A stretch of DNA of 26,944 bases, from the NCBI GenBank assembly GCA_964428795.1, contig CAYRZL010000031.1, positions 1 through 26,944 on the forward strand. Reading direction: 5' to 3'. Below, piece by piece: positions 15,977-23,413 of this stretch. The stretch's first letter is position 1. Each line of letters opens with the position of its first letter. The stretch comes from CAYRZL01 sp964428795. GTDB taxonomy: Bacteria > Bacillota > Clostridia > Lachnospirales > Lachnospiraceae. Position numbers and translations under genes: made by a program. A model generated the notes under the pieces. That model saw only the letters and a program-made list of their open reading frames with translations. It ran no database searches and was not told the origin of the DNA.

Positions 15977-16021
15977 AAGATTTTTCTATTTAAACGAAAT
16001 AGTTTCATTGGAGGTATTGCT

Positions 16022-16984
16022 ATGAGCTATTCAGGAATCGGCGGTCAGGCAGTAATGGAAGGGGTCATGATGCAGAACGGTGACCAGTATGCTGTGGCTG
16101 TCAGAAAACCGGATCAGGAAATTGAAGTGGCTGTCAAAGAATACAAAGGGGTTCTTGGCGGATATAATTATAAGAAGATTCCGCTGGTGCGGGGCGTCAT
16201 CAGTTTTATTGATTCTCTTGTTCTCGGTATCGGTACACTGACTTATTCCGCATCCTTTTTTGAGGATGAGGAAGAGGAGAAAAAATCTGTTAAAAATAAG
16301 GAAGCAAAGGAAAAAGCCATGATGGGCGGAACGGTATTTCTGTCTGTGGTGATGGCGGTGGCGATTTTTATGATACTGCCCTATTTTCTTTCCAATATAT
16401 TTGAGAAATTTATTGATTCCATGACAGTGATCGCGATTTTGGAAGGTGTGATTCGGCTGGCTATTTTCATCGGATACATACTTCTGATTTCCAGAATGAA
16501 GGAGATTCAGAGAGTGTTTATGTATCATGGAGCGGAGCACAAATGCATCAACTGCGTGGAACACGGACTGGAGCTGAATGTTGAGAATGTGAGAAACAGT
16601 TCCCGGATCCACAAACGCTGCGGAACGAGCTTTTTGATGTTTGTGGTGGTGATCAGTATTATTTTGTTTTTGTTTATCCGGGTGGATTCCCACGCTTTGC
16701 GTCTGGTGATCCGTCTGCTCCTCATTCCGGTCATTGCAGGAATTTCTTATGAATTTCTGCGTTATGCGGGACGCAGTGACAGAAAGTGGATAGAGGTTTT
16801 AAGTAAGCCGGGGCTGGCATTGCAAAAGCTGACGACAAAAGATCCGGACGATGATATGATCGAGGTTGCCATTGCCTCCGTGGAGGCGGTGTTTGACTGG
16901 AAGGATTTTTTAACCAGAGAATACGGAATGTCCTTTGATACGTCGGAGGATGCATCAGAGGACACATCGGGAGAGCAGCCATGA
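16022..16984 (+). CDS. yqhQ: DUF1385 membrane protein, YqhQ family
   Basis: 320 residues. The family N-terminus GIGGQAVMEGVMMQ is present, and the central YHGAEHKCINCVEHG motif (His-rich, possible metal site) is conserved. About four membrane spans are visible: TVFLSVVMAVAIFMILPYFL, a second after EGVIRLAIFIGYILLI, FLMFVVVISIILFLFI and LLLIPVIAGISYEFL. The C-terminus is acidic (SEDASEDTSGEQP). Function is unknown; the family is stably adjacent to prmC-prfA in Firmicutes. GGAGGT (16010-16015) sets ATG 16022. The stop overlaps the prmC start by four bases (ATGA), so the two are translationally coupled. Confidence 0.92.
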   Translation: MSYSGIGGQAVMEGVMMQNGDQYAVAVRKPDQEIEVAVKEYKGVLGGYNYKKIPLVRGVISFIDSLVLGIGTLTYSASFFEDEEEEKKSVKNKEAKEKAMMGGTVFLSVVMAVAIFMILPYFLSNIFEKFIDSMTVIAILEGVIRLAIFIGYILLISRMKEIQRVFMYHGAEHKCINCVEHGLELNVENVRNSSRIHKRCGTSFLMFVVVISIILFLFIRVDSHALRLVIRLLLIPVIAGISYEFLRYAGRSDRKWIEVLSKPGLALQKLTTKDPDDDMIEVAIASVEAVFDWKDFLTREYGMSFDTSEDASEDTSGEQP

Positions 16985-17826
16985 CGTATGCGGAACATTT
17001 GAAAACAGGCATGATCCTGCTGGGAGGAGCCGGAATCGACACCCCGGAGCTCGATGCATGGTATTTGATGGAATATATTTGTAAAATTGACAAAAACTTC
17101 TATTATCTTCATATGCAGGAAGATATGGATGAGATTCAGAGCAGAGAATATGCTTCGGTCCTGCAGAAGCGTGCCGAGCGGATACCGCTTCAGTATATTA
17201 CAGGAGAGCAGGAATTTATGGGACTGACGTTTAAAGTAAATGAAAATGTCCTGATTCCAAGACAGGATACGGAAACGCTGGTGGAAATCTGTGAGAAGAT
17301 ATTGCAGGAGAGACTGGATGAGGGAATCAACCCCTGGGTGCTGGATATGTGTACCGGTTCCGGCTGTATTGCTATCAGCTTAAAGAAACGTCTGTCTAAT
17401 CTGCTTGTGTCGGCCAGTGACAGCTCCAAGCAGGCTTTGACGGTGGCAAAAGAAAACGGAAGGCTGCTGGATGCTCATGTGGAATGGATATACAGTGATT
17501 TATTTGCAAATATTACTGGTCAGTTTGACATGATCGTTTCAAATCCGCCTTATATTCCGAGCGATGTGATCGGTACATTGATGCCGGAGGTAAGACTTTT
17601 TGAGCCGGTATCTGCATTGGATGGTGCAGGAGACGGACTTGCGTTTTACAGGGAGATTACAAATCAGGCTCATGCATTTTTAAGAGAGGGAGGCTGGCTC
17701 TGCTTTGAAATCGGGTGTGAGCAGGGGGAAGCTTTGAAAAAAATGATGCTGGAACAGGGATTTTCAGATGTAACGGTACAGAAGGATCTGGCGGGACTGG
17801 ACCGGGTGGTTACGGGACATTTGTAG
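16981..17826 (+). CDS. prmC: Release factor glutamine methyltransferase
   Basis: 281 residues. It methylates the glutamine of the GGQ motif in release factors 1 and 2 using S-adenosylmethionine. The N-terminal helical substrate-binding domain is followed by LDMCTGSGCIAISLKK (SAM site) and the catalytic NPPY at 188-191 (SNPPYIPSDV). Its substrate RF1 is encoded by the next gene, 57 bases on. The 4-base overlap with yqhQ indicates coupling. Confidence 0.97.
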   Translation: MTYAEHLKTGMILLGGAGIDTPELDAWYLMEYICKIDKNFYYLHMQEDMDEIQSREYASVLQKRAERIPLQYITGEQEFMGLTFKVNENVLIPRQDTETLVEICEKILQERLDEGINPWVLDMCTGSGCIAISLKKRLSNLLVSASDSSKQALTVAKENGRLLDAHVEWIYSDLFANITGQFDMIVSNPPYIPSDVIGTLMPEVRLFEPVSALDGAGDGLAFYREITNQAHAFLREGGWLCFEIGCEQGEALKKMMLEQGFSDVTVQKDLAGLDRVVTGHL

Positions 17827-17883
17827 CGATGCATGTTTTTCTCAGGTTATTTTAATTTGAAATGAGCAGAAGGGAGAACACAT

Positions 17884-18960
17884 ATGTTTGATAAATTGGA
17901 AGATTTGGTGATTCGATTTGAGGAAGTGCTCAGTGAGCTTAGTGAACCTGGTATTTCCAACGATCAGAATCGTTTTCGTAAATTGATGAAGGAGCAGAGC
18001 GATCTGTCTCCTGTGGTGGATACTTACAGGGAATATAAGCAGTGTAAGCAGAATATCGCGGACAGTCTGGAAATGCTGGATATGGAGAGCGATGAGGAGA
18101 TGCGGGAGCTTGCGAAAGAGGAATTGAGTGAATCCAAAGCCCGTCTGGAGGAGCTGGAAAATAAATTGAAGATTCTTCTGCTTCCGAAAGACCCCAATGA
18201 CGACAAAAACGTTATTGTTGAGATTCGTGCAGGAGCAGGCGGAGATGAGGCCGCTCTGTTCGCGGCGGAAATATATCGTATGTATGTGCACTATGCCGAG
18301 TCCAGACGCTGGAAGGTTGAGACCATGGATGTGGAAGAGATCGGCATTGGTGGCATGAAATATGTCAGCTTTATGGTAAACGGACAGGGTGCATATTCCG
18401 TTTTGAAATATGAGAGCGGTGTACACCGCGTGCAGCGTGTTCCGGAGACAGAATCCGGCGGACGTATCCATACTTCCACTATTACCGTTGCAATTATGCC
18501 TGAGGCGGAGGAAGTGGACGTATCAATCGACATGAATGACTGTAAATTTGATGTATTCCGCGCCTCAGGAAACGGGGGACAGTGTGTCAATACAACCGAT
18601 TCTGCGGTGCGTCTGACACATATTCCTACGGGTATTGTGATTTCCTGTCAGGATGAGAAATCCCAGCTGAAAAACAAGGATAAAGCCCTGAAGGTACTGC
18701 GTGCAAAGCTGTATGATCTGGAATGTCAGAAGGCTCACGATGCGGAAGCTGAGGCGAGAAGAAGCCAGGTGGGAACGGGGGACCGTTCTGAGAAGATCCG
18801 TACCTATAATTTTCCCCAGGGACGTGTGACAGATCACCGGATCAAATTGACACTGTATCGTCTGGAGTCCATTATGAATGGTGACATTCAGGAAATTATT
18901 GACAATTTGATCGCAGCAGATCAGGCGGCGAAAATGGCGGCTATGAATGAACAGCCGTGA
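17884..18960 (+). CDS. prfA: Peptide chain release factor 1
   Basis: 358 residues. It recognises UAA and UAG at the ribosomal A site and triggers peptide release. The codon-recognition motif is PET (187-189, in RVPETESGG), a form I recall from other Firmicutes in place of PAT. The catalytic GGQ is at 231-233 (SGNGGQCVNTTDSAVRLTH). The N-terminal PCRF helical domain precedes both. AAGGGAGA sets the start. It directly follows its methyltransferase PrmC. Confidence 0.98.
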   Translation: MFDKLEDLVIRFEEVLSELSEPGISNDQNRFRKLMKEQSDLSPVVDTYREYKQCKQNIADSLEMLDMESDEEMRELAKEELSESKARLEELENKLKILLLPKDPNDDKNVIVEIRAGAGGDEAALFAAEIYRMYVHYAESRRWKVETMDVEEIGIGGMKYVSFMVNGQGAYSVLKYESGVHRVQRVPETESGGRIHTSTITVAIMPEAEEVDVSIDMNDCKFDVFRASGNGGQCVNTTDSAVRLTHIPTGIVISCQDEKSQLKNKDKALKVLRAKLYDLECQKAHDAEAEARRSQVGTGDRSEKIRTYNFPQGRVTDHRIKLTLYRLESIMNGDIQEIIDNLIAADQAAKMAAMNEQP

Positions 18961-19037
18961 ATCTGAAGGAAATATATGCAGGAAAGCGTTTTGTTTACAG
19001 CGGAACAGAAAAAATAAAAAAGAGGCGAATATAAGAA

Positions 19038-20426
19038 ATGGAGACGACAGCAAAGCAAAGCTTTTTTACAAAGGACAGAGACTTTTATAAAGCCCTCTTT
19101 TCCATGTTGGTGGTAGTGGCACTGCAAAATCTGGTAGCATACAGTGTCAATATGGCGGACAATATCATGCTGGGAAAGTACAGCCAGGAGGCATTGTCCG
19201 GAGCGGCTACCGTAAATCAGATATTCTTTATGGTACAGCAGTTTGCATTGTCCATTGGTAATGCGCTGGTAGCGATCGCTGCCCAGTATTGGGGACAGAA
19301 CAGAGTGGAGCCGATTCGTGTACTCACCGGAATCGCGCTGAAGCTTGGCGTGATCGTCAGTGTCGTGATCATCGCTCTGTGTGCGTTTTTCCCGGAGATG
19401 ATTCTTCGTATATTCACGGACTCACCGGAGATCATTGCAGAAGGAAAAATGTATCTTGCACTGATCATGTGGACATTTGCGCTGTTTATCATTACAAATG
19501 TACTCATGGCAGCCCTCCGGGCAGTGGGAACCGTTAAGATTTCCTTTTACATATCCATCGTATCCCTTTTGATCAATGTTGGTATCAACTGGGTATTGAT
19601 CTTTGGTAAGTTTGGTCTGCCCAGAATGGGTATCCGGGGAGCTGCAGTGGGAACGCTCGTTGCCCGGATCGTGGAGCTTTTGATCGTGGTGGTCTATATC
19701 TGGAAGGTGGATAAAAAGCTGCATCTGTTCCAGAAAGGGTTATTTAAGCTCAACAGAGAGCTTCGAGGGGATTTTACCAAGGTATATGTGCCGATTATGT
19801 TTTCGCAGGTGCTTTGGGGTGTGTCCGTGCCGATGCAGACGGCGATCCTGGGACATTTATCGGATAATGCCATTGCGGCAAACTCTGTGGCAACCACCTT
19901 CTATCAGTATTTGAAGGTGATCGTTATCGCCATGTCGTCCACGTCGGCGGTTATGATCGGAAATGCCATTGGCAGAGGGGATATGTCGCGTATCAAATCG
20001 GACGCAAGAACTCTGGCGGTGATCGATGTTCTGATCGGCCTTGTCCTGGGCGTTGCATTGGTATTGCTGCGAAATCCGCTGTTGTCTTTATACAATCTGA
20101 CACCGGAAGCCATGGTTATGGCGAGACATCTGATCGTGATCATGGGATTTATCATGGTAGGTATGTCCTATCAGATGCCTGTCAGCTTCGGCATCATACA
20201 GGGAGCCGGAGACGCAGGGTTTACGATGAAAATGAATATGATCAGTACATGGTGTATCGTGATGCCGCTGTCCTTTATGGCAGCGTTCTGGTGGAAGATG
20301 CCGGTGGAGCTGGTTGTTATATTTGTTCAATCGGATCAGATTTTTAAAGGACTGCCTACGTTCATTCGTTTCCGGGGATACAAGTGGGTAAGAAAGCTGA
20401 CCAGGCAGGATACAGAAGAAACATAA
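19038..20426 (+). CDS. MATE-family multidrug/Na+ antiporter
   Basis: 462 residues with about 12 hydrophobic spans in two halves, the MATE layout. The N-terminus (YKALFSMLVVVALQNLVAYSVNMADNIMLG) is the family signature (NMxDxIMxG), and the second half begins VPIMFSQVLWGVSVPMQTAILGHLS. Relatives export cationic drugs, bile salts or metabolites in exchange for Na+ or H+; substrate cannot be read. The ribosome site AGAGG (19021-19025) is 12 bases from the ATG, rather distant. The 77-base gap after prfA has no clear promoter, so read-through from prfA is likely. It ends in a strong terminator. Confidence 0.92.
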   Translation: METTAKQSFFTKDRDFYKALFSMLVVVALQNLVAYSVNMADNIMLGKYSQEALSGAATVNQIFFMVQQFALSIGNALVAIAAQYWGQNRVEPIRVLTGIALKLGVIVSVVIIALCAFFPEMILRIFTDSPEIIAEGKMYLALIMWTFALFIITNVLMAALRAVGTVKISFYISIVSLLINVGINWVLIFGKFGLPRMGIRGAAVGTLVARIVELLIVVVYIWKVDKKLHLFQKGLFKLNRELRGDFTKVYVPIMFSQVLWGVSVPMQTAILGHLSDNAIAANSVATTFYQYLKVIVIAMSSTSAVMIGNAIGRGDMSRIKSDARTLAVIDVLIGLVLGVALVLLRNPLLSLYNLTPEAMVMARHLIVIMGFIMVGMSYQMPVSFGIIQGAGDAGFTMKMNMISTWCIVMPLSFMAAFWWKMPVELVVIFVQSDQIFKGLPTFIRFRGYKWVRKLTRQDTEET

Positions 20427-20460
20427 AAGTGAATGAAAAAGACGGATGAATATTTTTTTT

Positions 20461-20491
20461 AGAGAGCGAGAAAAATCGCTCTCTTTTTTTC
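20461..20491 (+). terminator. Strong intrinsic terminator after the MATE gene
   Basis: AGAGAGCGA (20461-20469) pairs with TCGCTCTCT (20476-20484), loop GAAAAA, followed by a run of T. It separates the MATE unit from the heat-shock promoter 29 bases downstream. Confidence 0.93.
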
Positions 20492-20505
20492 TTTTTTTAA
20501 AAAAA

Positions 20506-20532
20506 TTAGCACTCACCTATTGACAGTGCTAA
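20506..20532. promoter_or_regulatory. CIRCE operator (HrcA binding site)
   Basis: TTAGCACTC-N9-CAGTGCTAA differs from the CIRCE consensus (TTAGCACTC-N9-GAGTGCTAA) by one base at the inner end of the right arm. CIRCE is the operator of the heat-shock repressor HrcA, normally found at groESL and dnaK operons. Here it overlaps the -35 of the hsp20 promoter, which would block polymerase. Confidence 0.93.
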
Positions 20533-20548
20533 TAATAAGTGATATATT
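20520..20548 (+). promoter_or_regulatory. Sigma-A promoter of hsp20
   Basis: Consensus TTGACA (20520-20525), 17-base spacer, TATATT (20543-20548). The -35 lies within the CIRCE element. Predicted start is near 20555, leaving a leader of about 75 bases. Confidence 0.85.
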
Positions 20549-20629
20549 ACATATAGAACAAATCAAACACATAAAACTGATTTGTTCAGGGTATACTAAA
20601 ACAATATATTATTGAAGGAGGAATAGATT

Positions 20630-21067
20630 ATGATGATGCCAAGTATTTTTGAAGACAGATTTTTTGATGATTGGAGAGATTTCGGATTCCCGGATATGCC
20701 AAAAGCGTTGTACGGAAGAGATGCAAAAAGCTGGATGAAAACGGACATAAAGGAATTGGAATCCTGTTATGAAGTGGCTGTTGATCTTCCGGGTTATGCG
20801 AAAGAAGATGTAAAAGTAAAACTGGATAACGGTTATCTTATTGTTACCGCAGCAAAGAATGTGGATAATGGTAAAAAGGATGAGAATGGGAAATATATTC
20901 TCAAAGAACGCTACTCCGGTTCCATGAGCCGCAGTTTCTATGTGGGTGAAAATCTCACTGAGCAGGATATACATGCGAAGTTTGAGAATGGAATCTTAAC
21001 ATTGGATGTGCCGAAGGAATTGAAACAGATTCCACAGGGCGAGCGTCTGATTCAGATTGAAGGATAA
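20630..21067 (+). CDS. Hsp20/alpha-crystallin small heat-shock protein
   Basis: 145 residues. The alpha-crystallin domain spans about 38-135: YEVAVDLPGYAKEDVKVKLDNGYLIVTA, then ERYSGSMSRSFYVGENLTEQDIHAKFENGILTLDVPK (the GILTLDVP signature), with a C-terminal LIQIEG as the I-x-I type tail. These ATP-independent chaperones hold unfolding proteins in large oligomers for DnaK/GroEL. AGGAGG (20616-20621) precedes ATG 20630; the ATG at 20633 is an alternative. The CIRCE site and promoter upstream predict HrcA-controlled heat induction. Confidence 0.96.
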   Translation: MMMPSIFEDRFFDDWRDFGFPDMPKALYGRDAKSWMKTDIKELESCYEVAVDLPGYAKEDVKVKLDNGYLIVTAAKNVDNGKKDENGKYILKERYSGSMSRSFYVGENLTEQDIHAKFENGILTLDVPKELKQIPQGERLIQIEG

Positions 21068-21082
21068 TCTCTTCTTATCATT

Positions 21083-21113
21083 GCCGGCAGAGATCGCTCT
21101 CTGCCGGCTTTTT
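21083..21113 (+). terminator. Strong intrinsic terminator after hsp20
   Basis: Perfect 11-bp stem GCCGGCAGAGA / TCTCTGCCGGC, loop TCGC, then TTTTT. An apparent group II intron 5' end begins two bases after this T-run. Confidence 0.95.
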
Positions 21114-21115
21114 AT

Positions 21116-21152
21116 GTGTGCCTAATGGCATCGTTTCTAATGGGTGAAAGTC
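21116..21152 (+). mobile_element. Putative 5'-end remnant of a class C group II intron
   Basis: GTGTGCC (21116-21122), then TCTAATGGGTGAAAGTC (21136-21152), matches the 5' end of the intron fragment at the right edge of the window: GTGTGCCC, then TCTAACGGGTGAAAGTC at nearly the same offset. The GTGYG start and the GGGTGAAAGTC segment are typical of bacterial group II introns. It starts two bases after the hsp20 terminator T-run, the placement expected of class C introns, which insert behind intrinsic terminators. No maturase or domain V was recognised downstream, so it is a fragment or a decayed copy. Confidence 0.55.
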
Positions 21153-21317
21153 GTGTGTTCTGCAAGCTGAAATAAAAAATTTTTTAAGGTTATTATGGAG
21201 AACAGACCATCATCACATGCGTTCTATTACTGTCGTATCATATCTTAATTGTGACAAAATTCCAAAAGCATGGACTTCAATTATTATGTAGAGGGACTGC
21301 TAGAAATATTTTATCAA
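21153..21317. other. A/T-rich intergenic DNA without recognised genes
   Basis: This stretch lies between the intron-like fragment and the response-regulator promoter. It is A/T-rich, has no convincing ORF or ribosome site, and shows no further match to the right-end intron. It is probably decayed sequence. Confidence 0.4.
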
Positions 21318-21365
21318 TATCTTAACAAAATATTTTATTATATCTTAACATTTTGCTGCTATAAT
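21318..21365 (+). promoter_or_regulatory. Response-regulator promoter with two CTTAAC boxes
   Basis: TATCTTAACA occurs at 21318-21327 and exactly again at 21341-21350 (23-base period). The second is followed by an extended -10, TGC-TATAAT (21357-21365), with no good -35. The CTTAAC boxes start 39 and 16 bases before the -10 hexamer, the same distances as at the ABC promoter (23286-23330). Lack of a -35 with direct repeats beside it suggests activation by an OmpR-family dimer. Predicted start is near 21372. Confidence 0.65.
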
Positions 21366-21393
21366 ATAAATAATAAACTAAAAATGATGTTTA

Positions 21394-21443
21394 CCGTGCG
21401 AGATAGTTAATCAAAATCTAAAAATGGCGCACGTTTTGCACGG
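21394..21443 (+). other. Alternative stem-loops in the response-regulator leader
   Basis: One left arm (CCGTGCG, 21394-21400) can pair with either CGCACG (21428-21433) or GCACGG (21438-21443). The two pairings are mutually exclusive. This lies just before the ribosome site of the small leader ORF at 21460. Whether it regulates anything is unknown. Confidence 0.35.
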
Positions 21444-21459
21444 GAATTGAGAGGAATAA

Positions 21460-21543
21460 ATGCTTTTAAAAATAGTTGTTCTATTTTTGCAAGTAAAAAG
21501 CTTGATTTTATGTGGGTTGAGGCATTACGCAAACGCCTATTAA
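21460..21543 (+). CDS. 27-residue hydrophobic leader peptide (candidate small protein)
   Basis: ATG 21460 is preceded by GAGAGGA (21448-21454) at good spacing and runs 27 codons to TAA 21541-21543. The product begins MLLKIVVLFLQ and continues hydrophobic to about residue 20 before a polar RHYANAY tail, so it could be a single membrane span. It lies in the roughly 198-base leader of the response-regulator transcript, 26 bases before that gene. It could be a leader peptide coupling translation to expression, a small membrane protein acting with the one-TM histidine kinase, or chance. The good ribosome site is the main support. Confidence 0.4.
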   Translation: MLLKIVVLFLQVKSLILCGLRHYANAY

Positions 21544-21569
21544 AATATACATAAGTCAGGAGATGAAAA

Positions 21570-22253
21570 ATGAGACAAATACTGATTGTAGATGACGACG
21601 TTCATATTGGAGATATGATCGCGGAAATGCTAAAAAGGCGCGGGTATGGCGTGTTGCGCGCTTTTTCCGGTACGGAGGCACTGATGGTTCTTGCCCAGGA
21701 GCGTCCAGATCTGATTTTGTTGGATCTTATGCTGCCGGGAGTGGCGGGAGAGGAAGTTTTGTCCCGGATTCAGGGGATCCCAGTGATCGTAATCAGTGGA
21801 AAAGCAGAAGTAGATGACAAGGTCAATGTGCTGTTGGCTGGAGCGGAAGACTATCTGACTAAGCCTTTTCATTTGAAAGAACTGGCCGCCCGTATTGAAG
21901 TACGGCTGCGTGGGGCATTGGCCGTGAAAACAGTAGCAGATACGCTGCTTTTTTTTGATGACTTGGTTTTGAACACCGCAAAGTGTATTGTGGAAGTGAA
22001 TGGACATGATGCAGGGTTGACCCGGACAGAGTATGCGATTTTAAAACAGTTGATGAAAAATCCCCAGCGGGTGGTTACCAAGATCCAGCTTTTGGATTGT
22101 ATCAGTGAGGATACTCCAGATTGTTCGGAAAACTCTTTGCGTGTACATATCAGCCATCTGCGGGCAAAATTGCGTAAAGAGAGCGAAAAGGATTACATTG
22201 AGTCGGTATGGGGGATCGGATTTAAAATGAAAGAAAATGACAGAAATTCATAA
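21570..22253 (+). CDS. OmpR/PhoB-family response regulator
   Basis: 227 residues. The receiver domain has the acidic pocket Asp8-Asp10, phospho-acceptor Asp52 (LILLDLMLPG), Ser76 and Lys98 (YLTKPF). The C-terminal winged helix (about 130-227) has LTRTEYAILKQLMKNPQRVVTK and SLRVHISHLRAKL, ending in VWGIGFKM. It is the partner of the kinase encoded 46 bases downstream. AGGAG (21558-21562) precedes the ATG. The shared boxes at its own and the ABC promoter suggest that it activates both. Closest in context to antimicrobial-peptide-responsive regulators next to LanFEG/BcrAB-type exporters; identity with any characterised one was not established. Confidence 0.93.
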   Translation: MRQILIVDDDVHIGDMIAEMLKRRGYGVLRAFSGTEALMVLAQERPDLILLDLMLPGVAGEEVLSRIQGIPVIVISGKAEVDDKVNVLLAGAEDYLTKPFHLKELAARIEVRLRGALAVKTVADTLLFFDDLVLNTAKCIVEVNGHDAGLTRTEYAILKQLMKNPQRVVTKIQLLDCISEDTPDCSENSLRVHISHLRAKLRKESEKDYIESVWGIGFKMKENDRNS

Positions 22254-22299
22254 AAACTACTGCAAACAGAAAAAACTGTATTCATAGAGGAGAAGCAAT

Positions 22300-23202
22300 A
22301 TGCAGATCTGGTATTATTTTGTAATCGCTATTTTGGATGTCATCATTTTTGTGCTTGCAGCCAAAATTTGTTTGATGAGGAAAACAGCACGGGAAATAGG
22401 AGAAGCCTTTCGGGATAGACTGGAAACAGATACCAATACGAGGATTGGAATCAGCGGGAATGATAAATATATGCGCAGGCTGGCGGACGACATTAATATT
22501 CAGCTCGGTGTGATGCGGTCAGAGCGCCATCGGTTCCAGCGCGGTGATACAGAAGTAAAAAATGCTATCACCAATATATCCCATGATATTCGGACGCCTC
22601 TGACTTCTATTGCTGGTTATCTGGAATTGTTGGAAGAAGAGAAGGTTTCTGAAAATGCAGCCCGGTATCTGGAGATTATCCGGAATCGGACGGAAACGCT
22701 GAGAGATATGGTGGAAGAGCTTTTTGATTTTTCCGTGGATACTTCGGCGGAACTGGAATTACGGAGGGACGGGGTAGATGTCAACCGTCTTCTGCAGGAG
22801 TGTCTGGCCGCATTTTATGCCAGCTTTCTGGAGCATCAGATCACGCCGGAGATCCATATGACAGAAACCAGGGTCATTCGTCAGGCGGATCCTGCCGCTC
22901 TTGGTCGGGTATTTTCCAATCTTCTTGGAAATGTTCTGAAATACAGCGATGGCGATCTGCAGATTGTACTGAAGGAAGATGGGGAGATCGTCTTTTCCAA
23001 TACAGCGGCTGGACTGAGCCATGTGGAAGTAGAGCGACTGTTTGATCGTTTCTACACAGTGGAAAACGCCCGCAGGTCAAGAGGGCTGGGGTTGTCTATC
23101 GCTAAGCTGTTGATGGAGAATATGGACGGTCAGATATCGGCTGAGTACAAGCAGCAGAAACTGGTAATCCGTCTGTGGTTGCCGGAAGTCGAAGAAAAGT
23201 AA
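22300..23202 (+). CDS. Small single-membrane-span sensor histidine kinase
   Basis: 300 residues. One N-terminal membrane helix (about 5-25, YFVIAILDVIIFVLAAKI) with almost no extracellular part, then a linker and the HisKA box SHDIRTPLTSIAGYLELL with His95. The N-box is FSNLLGNVLKYS and the G-box is RSRGLGLSIAKLL. The D/F-box region is degenerate or short. Kinases with no extracellular sensor often detect membrane-active antimicrobials, sometimes through their ABC partner. GAGGAG sets the start. A weak hairpin at 23221-23244 ends this unit. Confidence 0.92.
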   Translation: MQIWYYFVIAILDVIIFVLAAKICLMRKTAREIGEAFRDRLETDTNTRIGISGNDKYMRRLADDINIQLGVMRSERHRFQRGDTEVKNAITNISHDIRTPLTSIAGYLELLEEEKVSENAARYLEIIRNRTETLRDMVEELFDFSVDTSAELELRRDGVDVNRLLQECLAAFYASFLEHQITPEIHMTETRVIRQADPAALGRVFSNLLGNVLKYSDGDLQIVLKEDGEIVFSNTAAGLSHVEVERLFDRFYTVENARRSRGLGLSIAKLLMENMDGQISAEYKQQKLVIRLWLPEVEEK

Positions 23203-23220
23203 AAGGATGGAATTGAGTTT

Positions 23221-23244
23221 GCGGTCACGCGTAGGCGTGGTCGC
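23221..23244 (+). terminator. Hairpin terminator after the histidine kinase
   Basis: GCGGTCACGC pairs with GCGTGGTCGC over 10 base pairs including two G-U pairs, loop GTAG, then TTATTATGCTTTT. It separates the two-component unit from the ABC operon, which has its own promoter. Confidence 0.7.
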
Positions 23245-23282
23245 TTATTATGCTTTTAAAAGAAGAAAAATGATTTTACGCA

Positions 23283-23330
23283 TTTCTTAACAGGAGCCTT
23301 AACGGTTTCTTAGCAGTTTTATGCTAAGAT
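23283..23330 (+). promoter_or_regulatory. ABC-operon promoter with three CTTARC boxes
   Basis: CTTAAC (23286-23291), CTTAAC (23298-23303) and CTTAGC (23309-23314) are direct repeats at 12- and 11-base periods. They are followed by the extended -10 TGC-TAAGAT (23322-23330). The outer boxes start 39 and 16 bases before the -10 hexamer, exactly as at the response-regulator promoter. The spacing resembles the half-sites bound by OmpR-family dimers such as PmrA. There is no recognisable -35. Predicted start is near 23337, giving a leader of about 100 bases. Confidence 0.68.
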
Positions 23331-23413
23331 AAAGATGCAAAAAGAAAGTGTTTAAGCAAATATATCAGATAAGGATTGAATAATCCGGAAGAATCTGGGA
23401 GAAAGGGGAAACT

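Noticed and set aside
15926..16021. N-terminal extension of YqhQ
   Set aside because: It encodes the rpmE terminator hairpin and gives a sequence unlike the family start; GGAGGT supports ATG 16022.
21394..21443. GTGCG...CGCACG...GCACGG considered as group II intron domain V
   Set aside because: Domain V is about 34 bases with a short catalytic triad and bulge; this region is 50 bases with a long A/T-rich loop and no AGC triad.
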